In this document: positions 1 through 6,674 of the stretch, piece by piece | How the letters are laid out: each line of letters begins with the position of its first letter | How positions within the stretch are numbered: the stretch's first letter is position 1 | Origin: Caldilineaceae bacterium | GTDB lineage: Bacteria > Chloroflexota > Anaerolineae > Caldilineales > Caldilineaceae | Direction: 5' to 3' | Length of the DNA: 10,151 nt | Assembly: GCA_028819675.1 (NCBI GenBank) | Contig: JAPPKT010000201.1 | Location: forward strand, 1 to 10,151 | The notes under the pieces: model-generated | Told to the model about the DNA's origin: nothing | Seen by the model: only the letters and a program-made list of their open reading frames with translations | Databases searched by the model: none | Program-made: the position numbers and the translations under genes

Positions 1-2
1 AC

Positions 3-47
3 TCGCGGCTGCTCCACCCGGATGAAGTCTGGATCGCCGAACACTAA
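3..47 (+). CDS. C-terminal end of an upstream gene (partial; possibly the transporter's substrate-binding protein)
   Basis: The frame starting at base 3 reads SRLLHPDEVWIAEH and stops at TAA (45-47). The other two forward frames give less protein-like sequence: one stops at 28-30 and the other runs to 76-78. Codons in this frame favour G or C in third position, as in the neighbouring genes. In Dpp/Opp-type loci the gene just before the permeases is often the extracytoplasmic substrate-binding protein, so that is the most likely identity, but 14 residues cannot prove it. The 5' part lies outside the window. Confidence 0.4.
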   Translation, partial: SRLLHPDEVWIAEH

Positions 48-91
48 GTTTCCGAGGTGGGAGGGCAGGCAGTAGACCAGTAAAGTACCCA

Positions 92-118
92 GGGGCTATG
101 CCGGACCAGTATAGCCCC
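92..118 (+). repeat. Perfect 8-bp inverted repeat (hairpin) between the upstream gene and the cytochrome
   Basis: GGGGCTAT (92-99) and ATAGCCCC (111-118) are perfectly complementary with an 11-base loop. No T-run follows, so it is not a classical intrinsic terminator on the + strand. It lies 45 bases after the upstream stop and 47 bases before the cytochrome start. It could stabilise the 3' end of the upstream message or attenuate read-through, as intercistronic hairpins often do after highly expressed binding-protein genes. Function is inferred. Confidence 0.5.
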
Positions 119-164
119 GGCTACTGCCGCCTTCCGCCCTGCTTTCAGCTGCACAGGACATAAC

Positions 165-560
165 ATGCAGCCCACCCACCGTCATCACCCACGAAGTTTG
201 GGCCGCCGCGTATATTGCGCGCTGGCGGCGGCCGTTGTCATCATGAACCTGGCGGCGGCATGCGGGATGGGCGGGCAGAAAGCTGCGATCGCGAGAGGCG
301 AGATAATCTTCGAGGAACGCTGCGCCGACTGCCATACAATTATCAGCCAGGGAGGCGGCGAGACGGCCGATACCACCAAGGTCGGAGGGCAGATCGACGA
401 CCGGTTCAGAGACGGTTCCTACGCGGACACTGTTACCTCGCGCAAGCTGAAAGTCTACCTGGTGGCGTATCACGAGAACGCGACCGATCTGGAGATGGAA
501 CCGAAGGAGTTGGATGACCTGGTTGAGTACCTGTGGTCGTTCAAAGTGCGCAGACATTGA
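165..560 (+). CDS. Small membrane-anchored c-type cytochrome (class I, single haem)
   Basis: A 131-residue protein with one CxxCH haem-attachment motif (C53-A-D-C56-H57), so one covalently bound haem on the outer side of the cytoplasmic membrane. The basic N-terminus (residues 1-15) and hydrophobic stretch (about 17-32) form an export signal. LAAAC at 29-33 is lipobox-like but has Leu one position early, so either a lipoprotein or an uncleaved anchor is possible. Met111 in the C-terminal part is the best candidate for the sixth iron ligand, followed by a helix (about 114-127, KELDDLVEYLWSF) typical of the C-terminal helix of class I cytochromes. An AGGA (155-158) lies 6 bases before the ATG. 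It sits between a probable binding-protein gene and two ABC permeases, an odd place for an electron carrier. It may take electrons from a periplasmic sugar dehydrogenase encoded elsewhere; that is inference. Confidence 0.85.
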   Translation: MQPTHRHHPRSLGRRVYCALAAAVVIMNLAAACGMGGQKAAIARGEIIFEERCADCHTIISQGGGETADTTKVGGQIDDRFRDGSYADTVTSRKLKVYLVAYHENATDLEMEPKELDDLVEYLWSFKVRRH

Positions 561-580
561 GCGGGCAGGGAAGCGGCCGC

Positions 581-588
581 AAGGAGGT
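581..588 (+). promoter_or_regulatory. Strong Shine-Dalgarno sequence that fixes an ATT start for the first permease
   Basis: AAGGAGGT, a perfect match to the anti-Shine-Dalgarno core, lies exactly 6 bases before ATT at 595-597. No ATG, GTG or TTG occurs in the permease frame between the in-frame stop TAA (589-591) and the TTG at 658. The spacing therefore points to ATT as the initiation codon. Confidence 0.75.
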
Positions 589-594
589 TAAGAG

Positions 595-1545
595 ATTAGC
601 GCATACATTATCCGGCGCCTGCTCTACATTGTTCCCACACTTATCGCCGCGTCGGCGTTGACGTTCATCCTGGCCCACTACGGTCCTGGCGACCCGTTGA
701 TGGAGCTGTTGCAGGAAGCGTACTGGGACGAGGAGCTGCGGGAACGCGTGCGCCACTCGCTCGGGCTGGACCGCCCATTCATCGTCCAGTACGGTGAGTT
801 CCTGGGGCGTTTGATGCAGGGCCAGCTGGGCTACTCGATTCTGTCCGGGCAGAGGTCGATCAACGTGATGCTGGCGAAGGCGTGGCCGAAGAGCATTCAG
901 CTGGGCCTGGTGGGGATGTTCTTCTGGTTCGTCAGCGGGACCGTTCTGGGGATCATCGCGGCCAGATTCCACAACCGGGCGATTGATTACATCATTGTCA
1001 GCTCGACGGTGGCGGTGTCCACGATTCCCACTTTTGTGCTGGCGCCGATGCTGATGATCGTATTCATACTCAAACTTGGCTGGATCGAGAGCAGCATCGG
1101 TTGGGAAGGCATTTTCAGCCAGAAGATCATACTGCCGATGATGCTGATCGGCTTCACGGGAACGGCGGGGCTGGTGCGGCAGTGGCGGTCGAGCATCCTG
1201 GAGACGATCAGCCAGGATTACGTGCGGACGGCGCGGGCCAAGGGGCTGACGGAGCGGCTGATCATCGTGCGCCACGTGCTGCGCAATGCGTTCACGCCGA
1301 TTCTGACGATCACGGCTGCCTCGCTTGGCGGATTCATCACAGGCAGCATCTTTGTCGAGCAGATTTTCAATATCCACGGGTTTGGCTGGCTGGTGTGGCA
1401 GGGCATTATCGGCCTTGACTACCCGGTCCTGATGATCACCACGCTCTTCAGCGCGGCGATCATTCTGTTCATGAACCTGGTGGTGGATATTCTTTACGGT
1501 GTTGTCGACCCGCGGGTGCGGGTAGGGGAAAGAGCGCGGCGGTAG
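595..1545 (+). CDS. ABC transporter permease, Dpp/Opp-type, DppB-like (rare ATT start)
   Basis: A 316-residue inner-membrane permease of the peptide/nickel/oligosaccharide ABC importer family. The N-terminus from the ATT reads MSAYIIRRLLYIVPTL, the usual DppB/OppB opening with the first membrane helix (about residues 7-28), followed by the family-typical GPGDP. Other hydrophobic segments lie at about 100-124, 132-160, 178-195, 232-257 and 278-305. The cytoplasmic coupling (EAA) loop starts at Y209 (YVRTARAKGL) and docks with the ATPase. The protein ends with the usual VVDPRVR. Starting at TTG 658 would delete most of helix 1 and leave the strong ribosome binding site unused, so ATT 595 is preferred. 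The partner permease lies 96 bases downstream. Substrate cannot be read from the sequence: this family also carries oligosaccharides, and the neighbours suggest sugars or sugar acids. Confidence 0.93.
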   Translation: MSAYIIRRLLYIVPTLIAASALTFILAHYGPGDPLMELLQEAYWDEELRERVRHSLGLDRPFIVQYGEFLGRLMQGQLGYSILSGQRSINVMLAKAWPKSIQLGLVGMFFWFVSGTVLGIIAARFHNRAIDYIIVSSTVAVSTIPTFVLAPMLMIVFILKLGWIESSIGWEGIFSQKIILPMMLIGFTGTAGLVRQWRSSILETISQDYVRTARAKGLTERLIIVRHVLRNAFTPILTITAASLGGFITGSIFVEQIFNIHGFGWLVWQGIIGLDYPVLMITTLFSAAIILFMNLVVDILYGVVDPRVRVGERARR

Positions 1546-1641
1546 CGTTCAGTCCGGTAAGATGCGATTGTACTGATCGCCATCCGGTTGGCACGACAGT
1601 TGACCGTGAAAATGAAGCCAGAGTGGCGGGAATACTGAGTT

Positions 1642-2637
1642 ATGGCGGAGCAGGAAACTCAGGCCGAAGAGCGGCGTGAACTGTTGAACGATCAGTTTCG
1701 GCGTCCTGAGCGCAACCTTTGGAAAGATGCATTCACCCAGCTGATTGCCAACCGGCTGGCGATGGGGAGCATCGTGGTCATTTTTATCGTTTTCTTCATC
1801 GCTGCGTTCGGGCCTTTTCTGACCCCGTACGATCATCTGTATCAGGACTGGGACAATATCGCGCAGCCGCCGACGAGGCTGCACCCGCTGGGGACGGACG
1901 AACTGGGGCGGGATATGCTGTCGCGGATCCTGGCGGGCGGGCGCACGGCTATCATGGTTGCGGTGGTGACGACGACGATGGCCTTTGTCCTGGGCGTCCT
2001 GATTGGCGCATTGGGCGCGTATATGGGTGGATACGTGGATGCGCTGGTGGTGCGAACGATTGACTTTCTGCAGGCGTTTCCGCATATACTGCTTGCGGTC
2101 TTTCTTGCGGCCACGCTAAAGCCGACCTTCATTCGATTTGGCGATGCACTGGTCCAACTGTACGGGATCCGGGCGCTGGGCAATACGCTGTACCTGGACT
2201 ATCTGCTGATCTTCGCGGTGCTGGGCATCACGGGCTGGCCGAACCTGGCGCGACTGGTGCGGGGGCAGGTGCTGTCGCTACGGGCGACGGAGTATGTCAG
2301 CTCGGCGCAGGTTGTCGGGGCGAAGGAGTGGCGCATCATCGTTCACCATCTGGTGCCGAACGCCCTGGGGCCGGTCATTGTTTCGCTGAGCGCCAGTTTT
2401 GGCGGGGCGATGCTGACCGAGGCGTCGCTGAGCTATCTTGGGCTGGGCATACAGCCGCCGGGCGCGAGCTGGGGCATGATGATCGCGGAAAACCTGGTGC
2501 AGTGGCGCTACCGGCCGCACCTGGTTGTCATGCCGGGCATGGTCCTGTTCGTCACCGTGCTGGCCTTCACATTTCTGGGAGACGGCCTGAACGATGCGCT
2601 CAATCCGCGCATGTTGACCCCCACCGGGCAGAAATAG
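1642..2637 (+). CDS. ABC transporter permease, Dpp/Opp-type, DppC-like
   Basis: A 331-residue permease, the second half of the membrane channel with the preceding gene product. A cytoplasmic N-terminal extension (about 1-38, OppC_N-like) leads into the first membrane helix (about 39-60). The family signature HPLGTDELGRDMLSRIL covers residues 81-97. The EAA coupling loop begins at Y218 (YVSSAQVVGAKEW). The C-terminal part has the hallmark SYLGLGIQPPGASWG and ends FLGDGLNDALNPR, both standard for DppC. The start is firm, because an in-frame TGA lies at 1636-1638 and no alternative start codon comes between it and the ATG. The Shine-Dalgarno is weak (GGCGGG at 1625-1630, 11 bases away), so expression may depend on read-through from the first permease. 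The ATPase subunits normally paired with such permeases are not in the window. Confidence 0.95.
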   Translation: MAEQETQAEERRELLNDQFRRPERNLWKDAFTQLIANRLAMGSIVVIFIVFFIAAFGPFLTPYDHLYQDWDNIAQPPTRLHPLGTDELGRDMLSRILAGGRTAIMVAVVTTTMAFVLGVLIGALGAYMGGYVDALVVRTIDFLQAFPHILLAVFLAATLKPTFIRFGDALVQLYGIRALGNTLYLDYLLIFAVLGITGWPNLARLVRGQVLSLRATEYVSSAQVVGAKEWRIIVHHLVPNALGPVIVSLSASFGGAMLTEASLSYLGLGIQPPGASWGMMIAENLVQWRYRPHLVVMPGMVLFVTVLAFTFLGDGLNDALNPRMLTPTGQK

Positions 2638-2656
2638 CGGCGTAAGGGGATTTGCC

Positions 2657-3691
2657 ATGAAAATTCGCGTTGGTGTTGCCGGTGTAGGACATCGAGGGCT
2701 GGGCCTGGCCCGAGCCCTGGCACAGTTGGAGGACGTCGAGTTCGCCGCGCTGGCTGATTTGAGTCCACAGCGCTTGGAGGACGCGGCGGGGGAGTTCAAC
2801 GTCGACCGGACCTTTTCGCTGATCAGCGAGATGCTGGAAAGCGTTAAGCTGGACGCGGTTCTCATTCTCACGCCCGATCTGGCGCACCATCCGCAGACGC
2901 TTCACAGCTTCGAGGCCGGTGTGCATGTGCTGGTGGAAAAGCCGCCCGCCTATACGGTGGCGGAGGTGGAGGAAATGGCGGCGGCGGCGGAGAAGGCCGG
3001 AAAGCATCTGATGGTGGCCTGGAACCGGACCTATGCGCTGCAGCGGGTCAAGGAGATATTTGGGGACGAGCCCCCTGAGGTTTTGCTGGCGAACTATGTC
3101 CGCCCGGAACCGGCCTATATGGGCCTTGTCCGCAACCATATTGTGGACCCTCTCTATTACCTGTGCGGCGAGCCGGCGGAGGTGACGGCACAGTGCGATA
3201 TGTTCAACGCGCAGCGGGAAGGGCACACGCTTGCGAACATCCGCTTTCAGTGCGGCGCGGTGGGATCGATGATCAGCAGTTTCGGGTCCGGGGGACACAG
3301 CGAACAGTTGACGGCCTATGGCAACGGCTATTCTGTCTTCATCGATTCGACCAGCCGGGGCAGTGGGACGGTCATGCGGGGCCGGCAGGTGATCGAGACT
3401 CTCGAACCGGTGGACAGCTCGGCGGTGCAGATCCGTCATTTTATTGACTGTATCAAGGAGGACAAGGAGCCGCTGACTTCGGGACGAGTAGCGGTGCGCA
3501 TCGCTCGCTTCATTTGGAGTATCATGGACTCGGCCGGTATGGGGATCCCGCCCTTGCCCGAAGGCGAACCGGGCTGGCTTATGTGGTGCATGTGCGGCGA
3601 CAAGGTCATATCCAACGTGGAACGATGTCCGCGCTGCGGGCAGGAGTGGGCCGGCTGGTCGCTTCCGGTTGAGACGATAAAAAAGACATGA
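2657..3691 (+). CDS. Gfo/Idh/MocA-family oxidoreductase with a C-terminal zinc-ribbon-like tail
   Basis: A 344-residue NAD(P)-dependent oxidoreductase of the glucose-fructose oxidoreductase / inositol dehydrogenase / MocA family, which oxidises or reduces a hydroxyl or keto group on sugars and cyclitols. The N-terminal Rossmann fold has G9-V-G11-H-R-G14. E94-K95-P96 is the family's cofactor/catalytic motif. RNH161IVD164 matches the catalytic His region (HxxD). The C-terminal alpha/beta domain begins at about residue 120. Unusually, the end carries C311-M-C313 and C324-P-R-C327, a four-cysteine pattern like a zinc ribbon, after an otherwise normal family length. An AAGGGGA (2644-2650) lies 6 bases before the ATG and the gap to the permease is 19 bases, so it is very probably in the same operon. 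Substrate is unknown; a sugar or sugar acid delivered by the transporter is the natural guess. Confidence 0.92.
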   Translation: MKIRVGVAGVGHRGLGLARALAQLEDVEFAALADLSPQRLEDAAGEFNVDRTFSLISEMLESVKLDAVLILTPDLAHHPQTLHSFEAGVHVLVEKPPAYTVAEVEEMAAAAEKAGKHLMVAWNRTYALQRVKEIFGDEPPEVLLANYVRPEPAYMGLVRNHIVDPLYYLCGEPAEVTAQCDMFNAQREGHTLANIRFQCGAVGSMISSFGSGGHSEQLTAYGNGYSVFIDSTSRGSGTVMRGRQVIETLEPVDSSAVQIRHFIDCIKEDKEPLTSGRVAVRIARFIWSIMDSAGMGIPPLPEGEPGWLMWCMCGDKVISNVERCPRCGQEWAGWSLPVETIKKT

Positions 3692-3763
3692 TTCGGGCCA
3701 ACATACAGTGCCACTGCCCCTTACACGGCAACTACATGCCGCGACAATCCTGAGGCATCTGAC

Positions 3764-4819
3764 ATGAACGCAGAGTACCGCGCCGGCGTCATCGGACTTG
3801 GGCGCATGGGCGCGTTTATCGATGACGAGATGGCCGGCCACCCGGTGTTTCTGGTGCCTTACAGCCACGCGGCGGTGTTCGCGCACGAGCCGAGGACACG
3901 CTTGGTGGCCGGGGCTGCGCCAGGCGAGGAGAGCCGCGCCCGGTTCCAGGAGCGTTACGGCGACGTCCGTACTTACGCAGACTACAATGAGATGCTGGAA
4001 GAGGAGAGCCTCGACATCGTGGGCGTGGCGACCCATGCCCCGCTGCACGCCGATGCGACGGTGTCGGCGGCCGCGGCCGGCGTCGGGGGAATCCTGGTTA
4101 CGAAGCCGATGGCGATTTCGCTGGCCGAGTGCGACCGCATGATGGATGCCTGCCGGCGGCACGGGACCAAGCTCACGATCGGGCACGGCCGCCGCTGGAT
4201 GGAACATTACCGCTTCGCGCGCAAGCTGATCGCCGAGGGCGCGGTGGGCGAAGTACGGGAGGCGACGGCGTACTGCACGCACGGGCTGGTGCACAATGTC
4301 ACGCACCTGTTCGACATCCTGCTGATGCTGTTGGACGAGCCGATGGCGTGGATGGGCGGCTATCTGGAAGGGGAGTTCGATCCGCCAGAGACGCTGACCC
4401 ACCGCAGGGATGCCAGCGGCGGCGGTATTGGCCGGACGAGGAGCGGGGTGGGGGTCCACTTTGCGGGTGCGCACGACAAGATTTTGGGGCTGGACATCGA
4501 TATTGTCGGCACCGACGGGGTGCTTCGCTGTCTGTACAATGGCCTGGGCCTGGAACTGTGGGAAAATGATCCCAATGACCCCTACACGCGGCTCAGAATG
4601 GCGGAAATTGACCCGCCGCAGGAGACGGCAAGCCAGACGACAGGGGCCATCAAGGACCTGATCCAGGCCATCGAGACGGACGGCGAGACCTGCTCTACCG
4701 GTGAGGACGGCCGCGCGGCGCTGGAAATGTGTATTGCGATTCACGAATCACAGCGGCTGGGCAACCAGCGGATCGACTTTCCGGTGCGGAACCGTGAGTT
4801 GTCGGTGTGGTGCCGCTGA
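3764..4819 (+). CDS. Gfo/Idh/MocA-family oxidoreductase (second, divergent)
   Basis: A 351-residue member of the same fold family as its upstream neighbour but clearly a different subfamily. The Rossmann motif is G11-L-G13-R-M-G16. The usual EKP is T113-K114-P115, keeping the catalytic lysine but not the glutamate. HNVTH181LFD184 matches the conserved His/Asp substrate-binding region. The C-terminal segment (about 309-340: TGEDGRAALEMCIAIHES, then an RIDFPV strand) is the usual family ending. A GAGG (3752-3755) lies 8 bases before the ATG. The 72-base gap to the first oxidoreductase shows no strong terminator. Pairs of such enzymes in one locus often catalyse successive oxidation and reduction steps on one sugar, for example via a 3-keto intermediate; whether that holds here is inference. 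Confidence 0.92.
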   Translation: MNAEYRAGVIGLGRMGAFIDDEMAGHPVFLVPYSHAAVFAHEPRTRLVAGAAPGEESRARFQERYGDVRTYADYNEMLEEESLDIVGVATHAPLHADATVSAAAAGVGGILVTKPMAISLAECDRMMDACRRHGTKLTIGHGRRWMEHYRFARKLIAEGAVGEVREATAYCTHGLVHNVTHLFDILLMLLDEPMAWMGGYLEGEFDPPETLTHRRDASGGGIGRTRSGVGVHFAGAHDKILGLDIDIVGTDGVLRCLYNGLGLELWENDPNDPYTRLRMAEIDPPQETASQTTGAIKDLIQAIETDGETCSTGEDGRAALEMCIAIHESQRLGNQRIDFPVRNRELSVWCR

Positions 4820-4916
4820 GGTTCGTTGAATCGGTTGAGCACCCAGTTTACTGCAGTTTAGTTGGGACTATGGGCCTGGCACATCCAAAGGCACATACAG
4901 AAGTTGGAGCGATCAG

Positions 4917-5417
4917 ATGGCTGTACGAGAGGTACTGCTACTTGGACATCCGAAGCTGTACGAGTTGTGCGAGCCGGTGCGGCGGGATGAGGTTGAAAGC
5001 CTGGAGCCGGCGATCCAAGACCTGCATGACACGTTGTTTGACTTTCGGAGCAAGTACGGCGTCGGGCGGGCGATTGCGGCGCCCCAGATTGGGGTTATGA
5101 AACGTCTCGTCTATATGTATATTTCCTCGCCGACGGTCTTCTTCAATCCGGTCCTCGACCAGAAGAGTGAAGAGATGTTCACGATGTGGGACGACTGCAT
5201 GTGTTTTCCGGACCTGGTGGTCAAGGTGAGGCGGCACAAGCGGTGCAGGATCACGTTTCTTGACCGGGCATGGCAGGAGCAGACGATGCTGCTGGAAGAT
5301 GATCTGTCGGAGCTGCTGCAGCATGAGTGTGATCATCTGGACGGGGTGCTGGCGGTGTCGCGGGCGATAGATGCGGAATCGTTTGCGTTGCGGAGTCAGA
5401 TGGCGTTTCTTGAATGA
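4917..5417 (+). CDS. Divergent peptide-deformylase-like metalloenzyme
   Basis: A 166-residue protein with all three peptide deformylase motifs in order. Motif I is G48-VGRAIAAPQIG59, with two extra residues compared with the standard GxGLAAPQ. Motif II is D92-D-C94-M-C-F-P in place of EGCLSxP. Motif III is H136-E-C-D-H140 followed by LDG, intact. Cys94, His136 and His140 are the expected metal ligands and Glu137 the catalytic acid, so activity is plausible. Canonical deformylases remove the formyl group from N-terminal methionine of new proteins, but the altered motifs I and II and the absence of fmt nearby suggest a secondary paralogue, perhaps acting on another formyl or amide substrate. 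GGAG (4906-4909) lies 7 bases before the ATG. It follows the second oxidoreductase by 97 bases and is the last gene of the first block. Confidence 0.85.
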   Translation: MAVREVLLLGHPKLYELCEPVRRDEVESLEPAIQDLHDTLFDFRSKYGVGRAIAAPQIGVMKRLVYMYISSPTVFFNPVLDQKSEEMFTMWDDCMCFPDLVVKVRRHKRCRITFLDRAWQEQTMLLEDDLSELLQHECDHLDGVLAVSRAIDAESFALRSQMAFLE

Positions 5418-5809
5418 ATCCAGCGCGCTCTACTTCAGCGGGCCGGCGCGCTTGAAAGGTCTGCCCCTCTGCAGGCCCGACCTCTACTTGCCCAACTGAT
5501 TTGGCGGTACAGCCGAATATGGCTGAGGAAGTTCCTGCCCCAACAGCCCGGGGCGCTAAAACGGCCCCGCGATGTTGAGAGGGGACGGGCCCGCGCGCTG
5601 GTGAAGACGGCGCGCGCCAGTCTGCGCTGATGGCGCGATGATGATAGACTGTCATTAGTGCCGATGCCATCGACTGGGGTAGAGATTCAAGACGGCAACA
5701 GAGTCCACCTCAGAGTTTGCGCGTGGGATTGGTACCGGTTTCATATTGTGTTCAACGTCCGTTGGGCTGAGACTCAAGTTTGCATTGTCACAGATCGCAG
5801 GAGGCGATT
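5418..5809 (+). other. Gene-free spacer between the two blocks, with small hairpins
   Basis: About 390 bases with no convincing gene on either strand. It contains several short inverted repeats. AGCGCGC (5422-5428) pairs with GCGCGCT (5446-5452) five bases after the deformylase-like stop. CAGCC (5510-5514) pairs with GGCTG (5521-5525). CGGGGC (5549-5554) pairs with GCCCCG (5564-5569) over a 9-base loop. None is followed by a T-run, so none is a textbook intrinsic terminator. I see no promoter with good -35 and -10 boxes, although a promoter for the downstream aldolase operon must lie here if that block is transcribed separately. The region from about 5640 is visibly less GC-rich, which fits a regulatory stretch. 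Confidence 0.6.
5549..5569 (+). repeat. GC-rich 6-bp stem hairpin in the spacer
   Basis: CGGGGC (5549-5554) and GCCCCG (5564-5569) are perfect complements around a 9-base A-rich loop. It could help end the first transcription unit or be a factor-dependent pause site. Without a T-tract the assignment as terminator is weak. Confidence 0.3.
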
Positions 5810-6535
5810 ATGTCGGACGGCGCGTCATTGAAGCAGCGCATTCGCAGCGGGGAGCTCGTTATCGGCGTATCGGCCCCCTTTAATGCCACGAAGAGTCAAC
5901 TGGAAGAGATTCTGGGCAAGGACAGCTACGACTTCCTGTCGGTGGACAGCCAGCATTCGCCCTACAATGAAGAGCGGGTGGTGGAGATCTGCGGGATGGC
6001 GGCCGAGTTGGGTGTTCCTGTGCAGTTTCGCATCAAGCACACGCGGCACGCCTACCTGATCGGCAATATCCTGGATTTGGGTCCGCTCGGCATCGAGATT
6101 CCGATCGTGGAGGAGGAGGCGACGGTGGATGAAGCGCTCGAAGCCTTCTACTATCCCCAGGTCGGCAGGAGGAGCTGGGGCGGCGCGGCGCGTTACGGCA
6201 TCGAGGGGCGGGATGATCGTATGGAGTATGCGGACTGGTGGAACCGCACCGGTATCCTGTGCCTGCAGATGGAGTCGGTTCGGGCGGTGACGAATGTGCG
6301 CAGGCTGGCCAAGCCGGGGGTTGATTGCCTGACGTGGGGTCCGAACGATCTGCTCTATGACCTGGAAGCGCATCCGGAGCATCCGTTCAAGACCGTTGAC
6401 GACTGTGTGCGGCACGCGCTCAAGCAGTTGGAGGGCGCGGACGCCAAGATAAGTTTCAGAAACTATTCGCCGGACCTGCGCAACAAGTACATCGATATGG
6501 GCGTCACGGTGCTGATGGAGAGCCCGAGAACGTAG
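5810..6535 (+). CDS. HpcH/HpaI-family class II (metal-dependent) aldolase
   Basis: A 241-residue TIM-barrel aldolase of the HpcH/HpaI family, which uses a divalent metal to cleave 2-keto-3-deoxy acids or related hydroxy-keto acids into pyruvate (or an analogue) and an aldehyde. Expected active-site residues are present: H49 in DSQHSP (usual DxEHGP), R74 in QFRIK, metal ligand E155 in LQMES, and metal ligand D180 in WGPNDLL (usual GPxDLS). YPQVGRRSWGGAARYG at about residues 115-130 matches the conserved YPPxGxR segment. AGGAGG (5799-5804) lies 5 bases before the ATG at 5810. The open frame extends back to a TTG at 5780, but that codon has no ribosome binding site. It is the first gene of the second block. 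Relatives act on 5-keto-4-deoxyglucarate, 2-keto-3-deoxyrhamnonate or homoprotocatechuate products. A sugar-acid substrate fits the neighbours best, but this is inference. Confidence 0.9.
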   Translation: MSDGASLKQRIRSGELVIGVSAPFNATKSQLEEILGKDSYDFLSVDSQHSPYNEERVVEICGMAAELGVPVQFRIKHTRHAYLIGNILDLGPLGIEIPIVEEEATVDEALEAFYYPQVGRRSWGGAARYGIEGRDDRMEYADWWNRTGILCLQMESVRAVTNVRRLAKPGVDCLTWGPNDLLYDLEAHPEHPFKTVDDCVRHALKQLEGADAKISFRNYSPDLRNKYIDMGVTVLMESPRT

Positions 6536-6674
6536 TCAGTATTGCGTAAGGGCAGGAACGGCGGTCAGAACTCCAACTTTGATTCGGGAGATGGGCCTGC
6601 CGCCAGTGGGAGTATGGATTCGATGCTCGCATAGGCAGGTGGCCGTACGCCAAAAGAGTATATGGGGAGGAGAG

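Noticed and set aside
1564..1580. Small inverted repeat GCGAT/ATCGC between the two permease genes
   Set aside because: A 5-bp stem is expected by chance in GC-rich DNA, and no terminator or regulatory feature accompanies it.
3726..3741. Hairpin CGGCA/TGCCG between the two Gfo/Idh/MocA genes
   Set aside because: Only five base pairs and no T-run; not distinguishable from chance.
2600..4744. A 714-codon open frame on the minus strand across both Gfo/Idh/MocA genes
   Set aside because: It is antisense to two clear enzyme genes, has a composition dominated by Arg, His, Pro and Ala typical of GC-rich shadow frames, and shows no recognisable domain.
5780..5809. Aldolase start at TTG 5780
   Set aside because: AGGAGG at 5799-5804 lies inside that extension and is ideally spaced for the ATG at 5810, and family members begin near that methionine.
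5664..5831. A short + strand frame (about 55 codons from ATG 5664) running into the aldolase gene
   Set aside because: It has no ribosome binding site, uses codons rare in the neighbours (AGA), overlaps the well-supported aldolase start in another frame and resembles no known protein.
6579..6674. Longer N-terminus for the NHL protein from TTG 6579
   Set aside because: The extra 32 residues are not signal-peptide-like and no ribosome binding site precedes the TTG, whereas GGGGAGG directly precedes the ATG at 6675.
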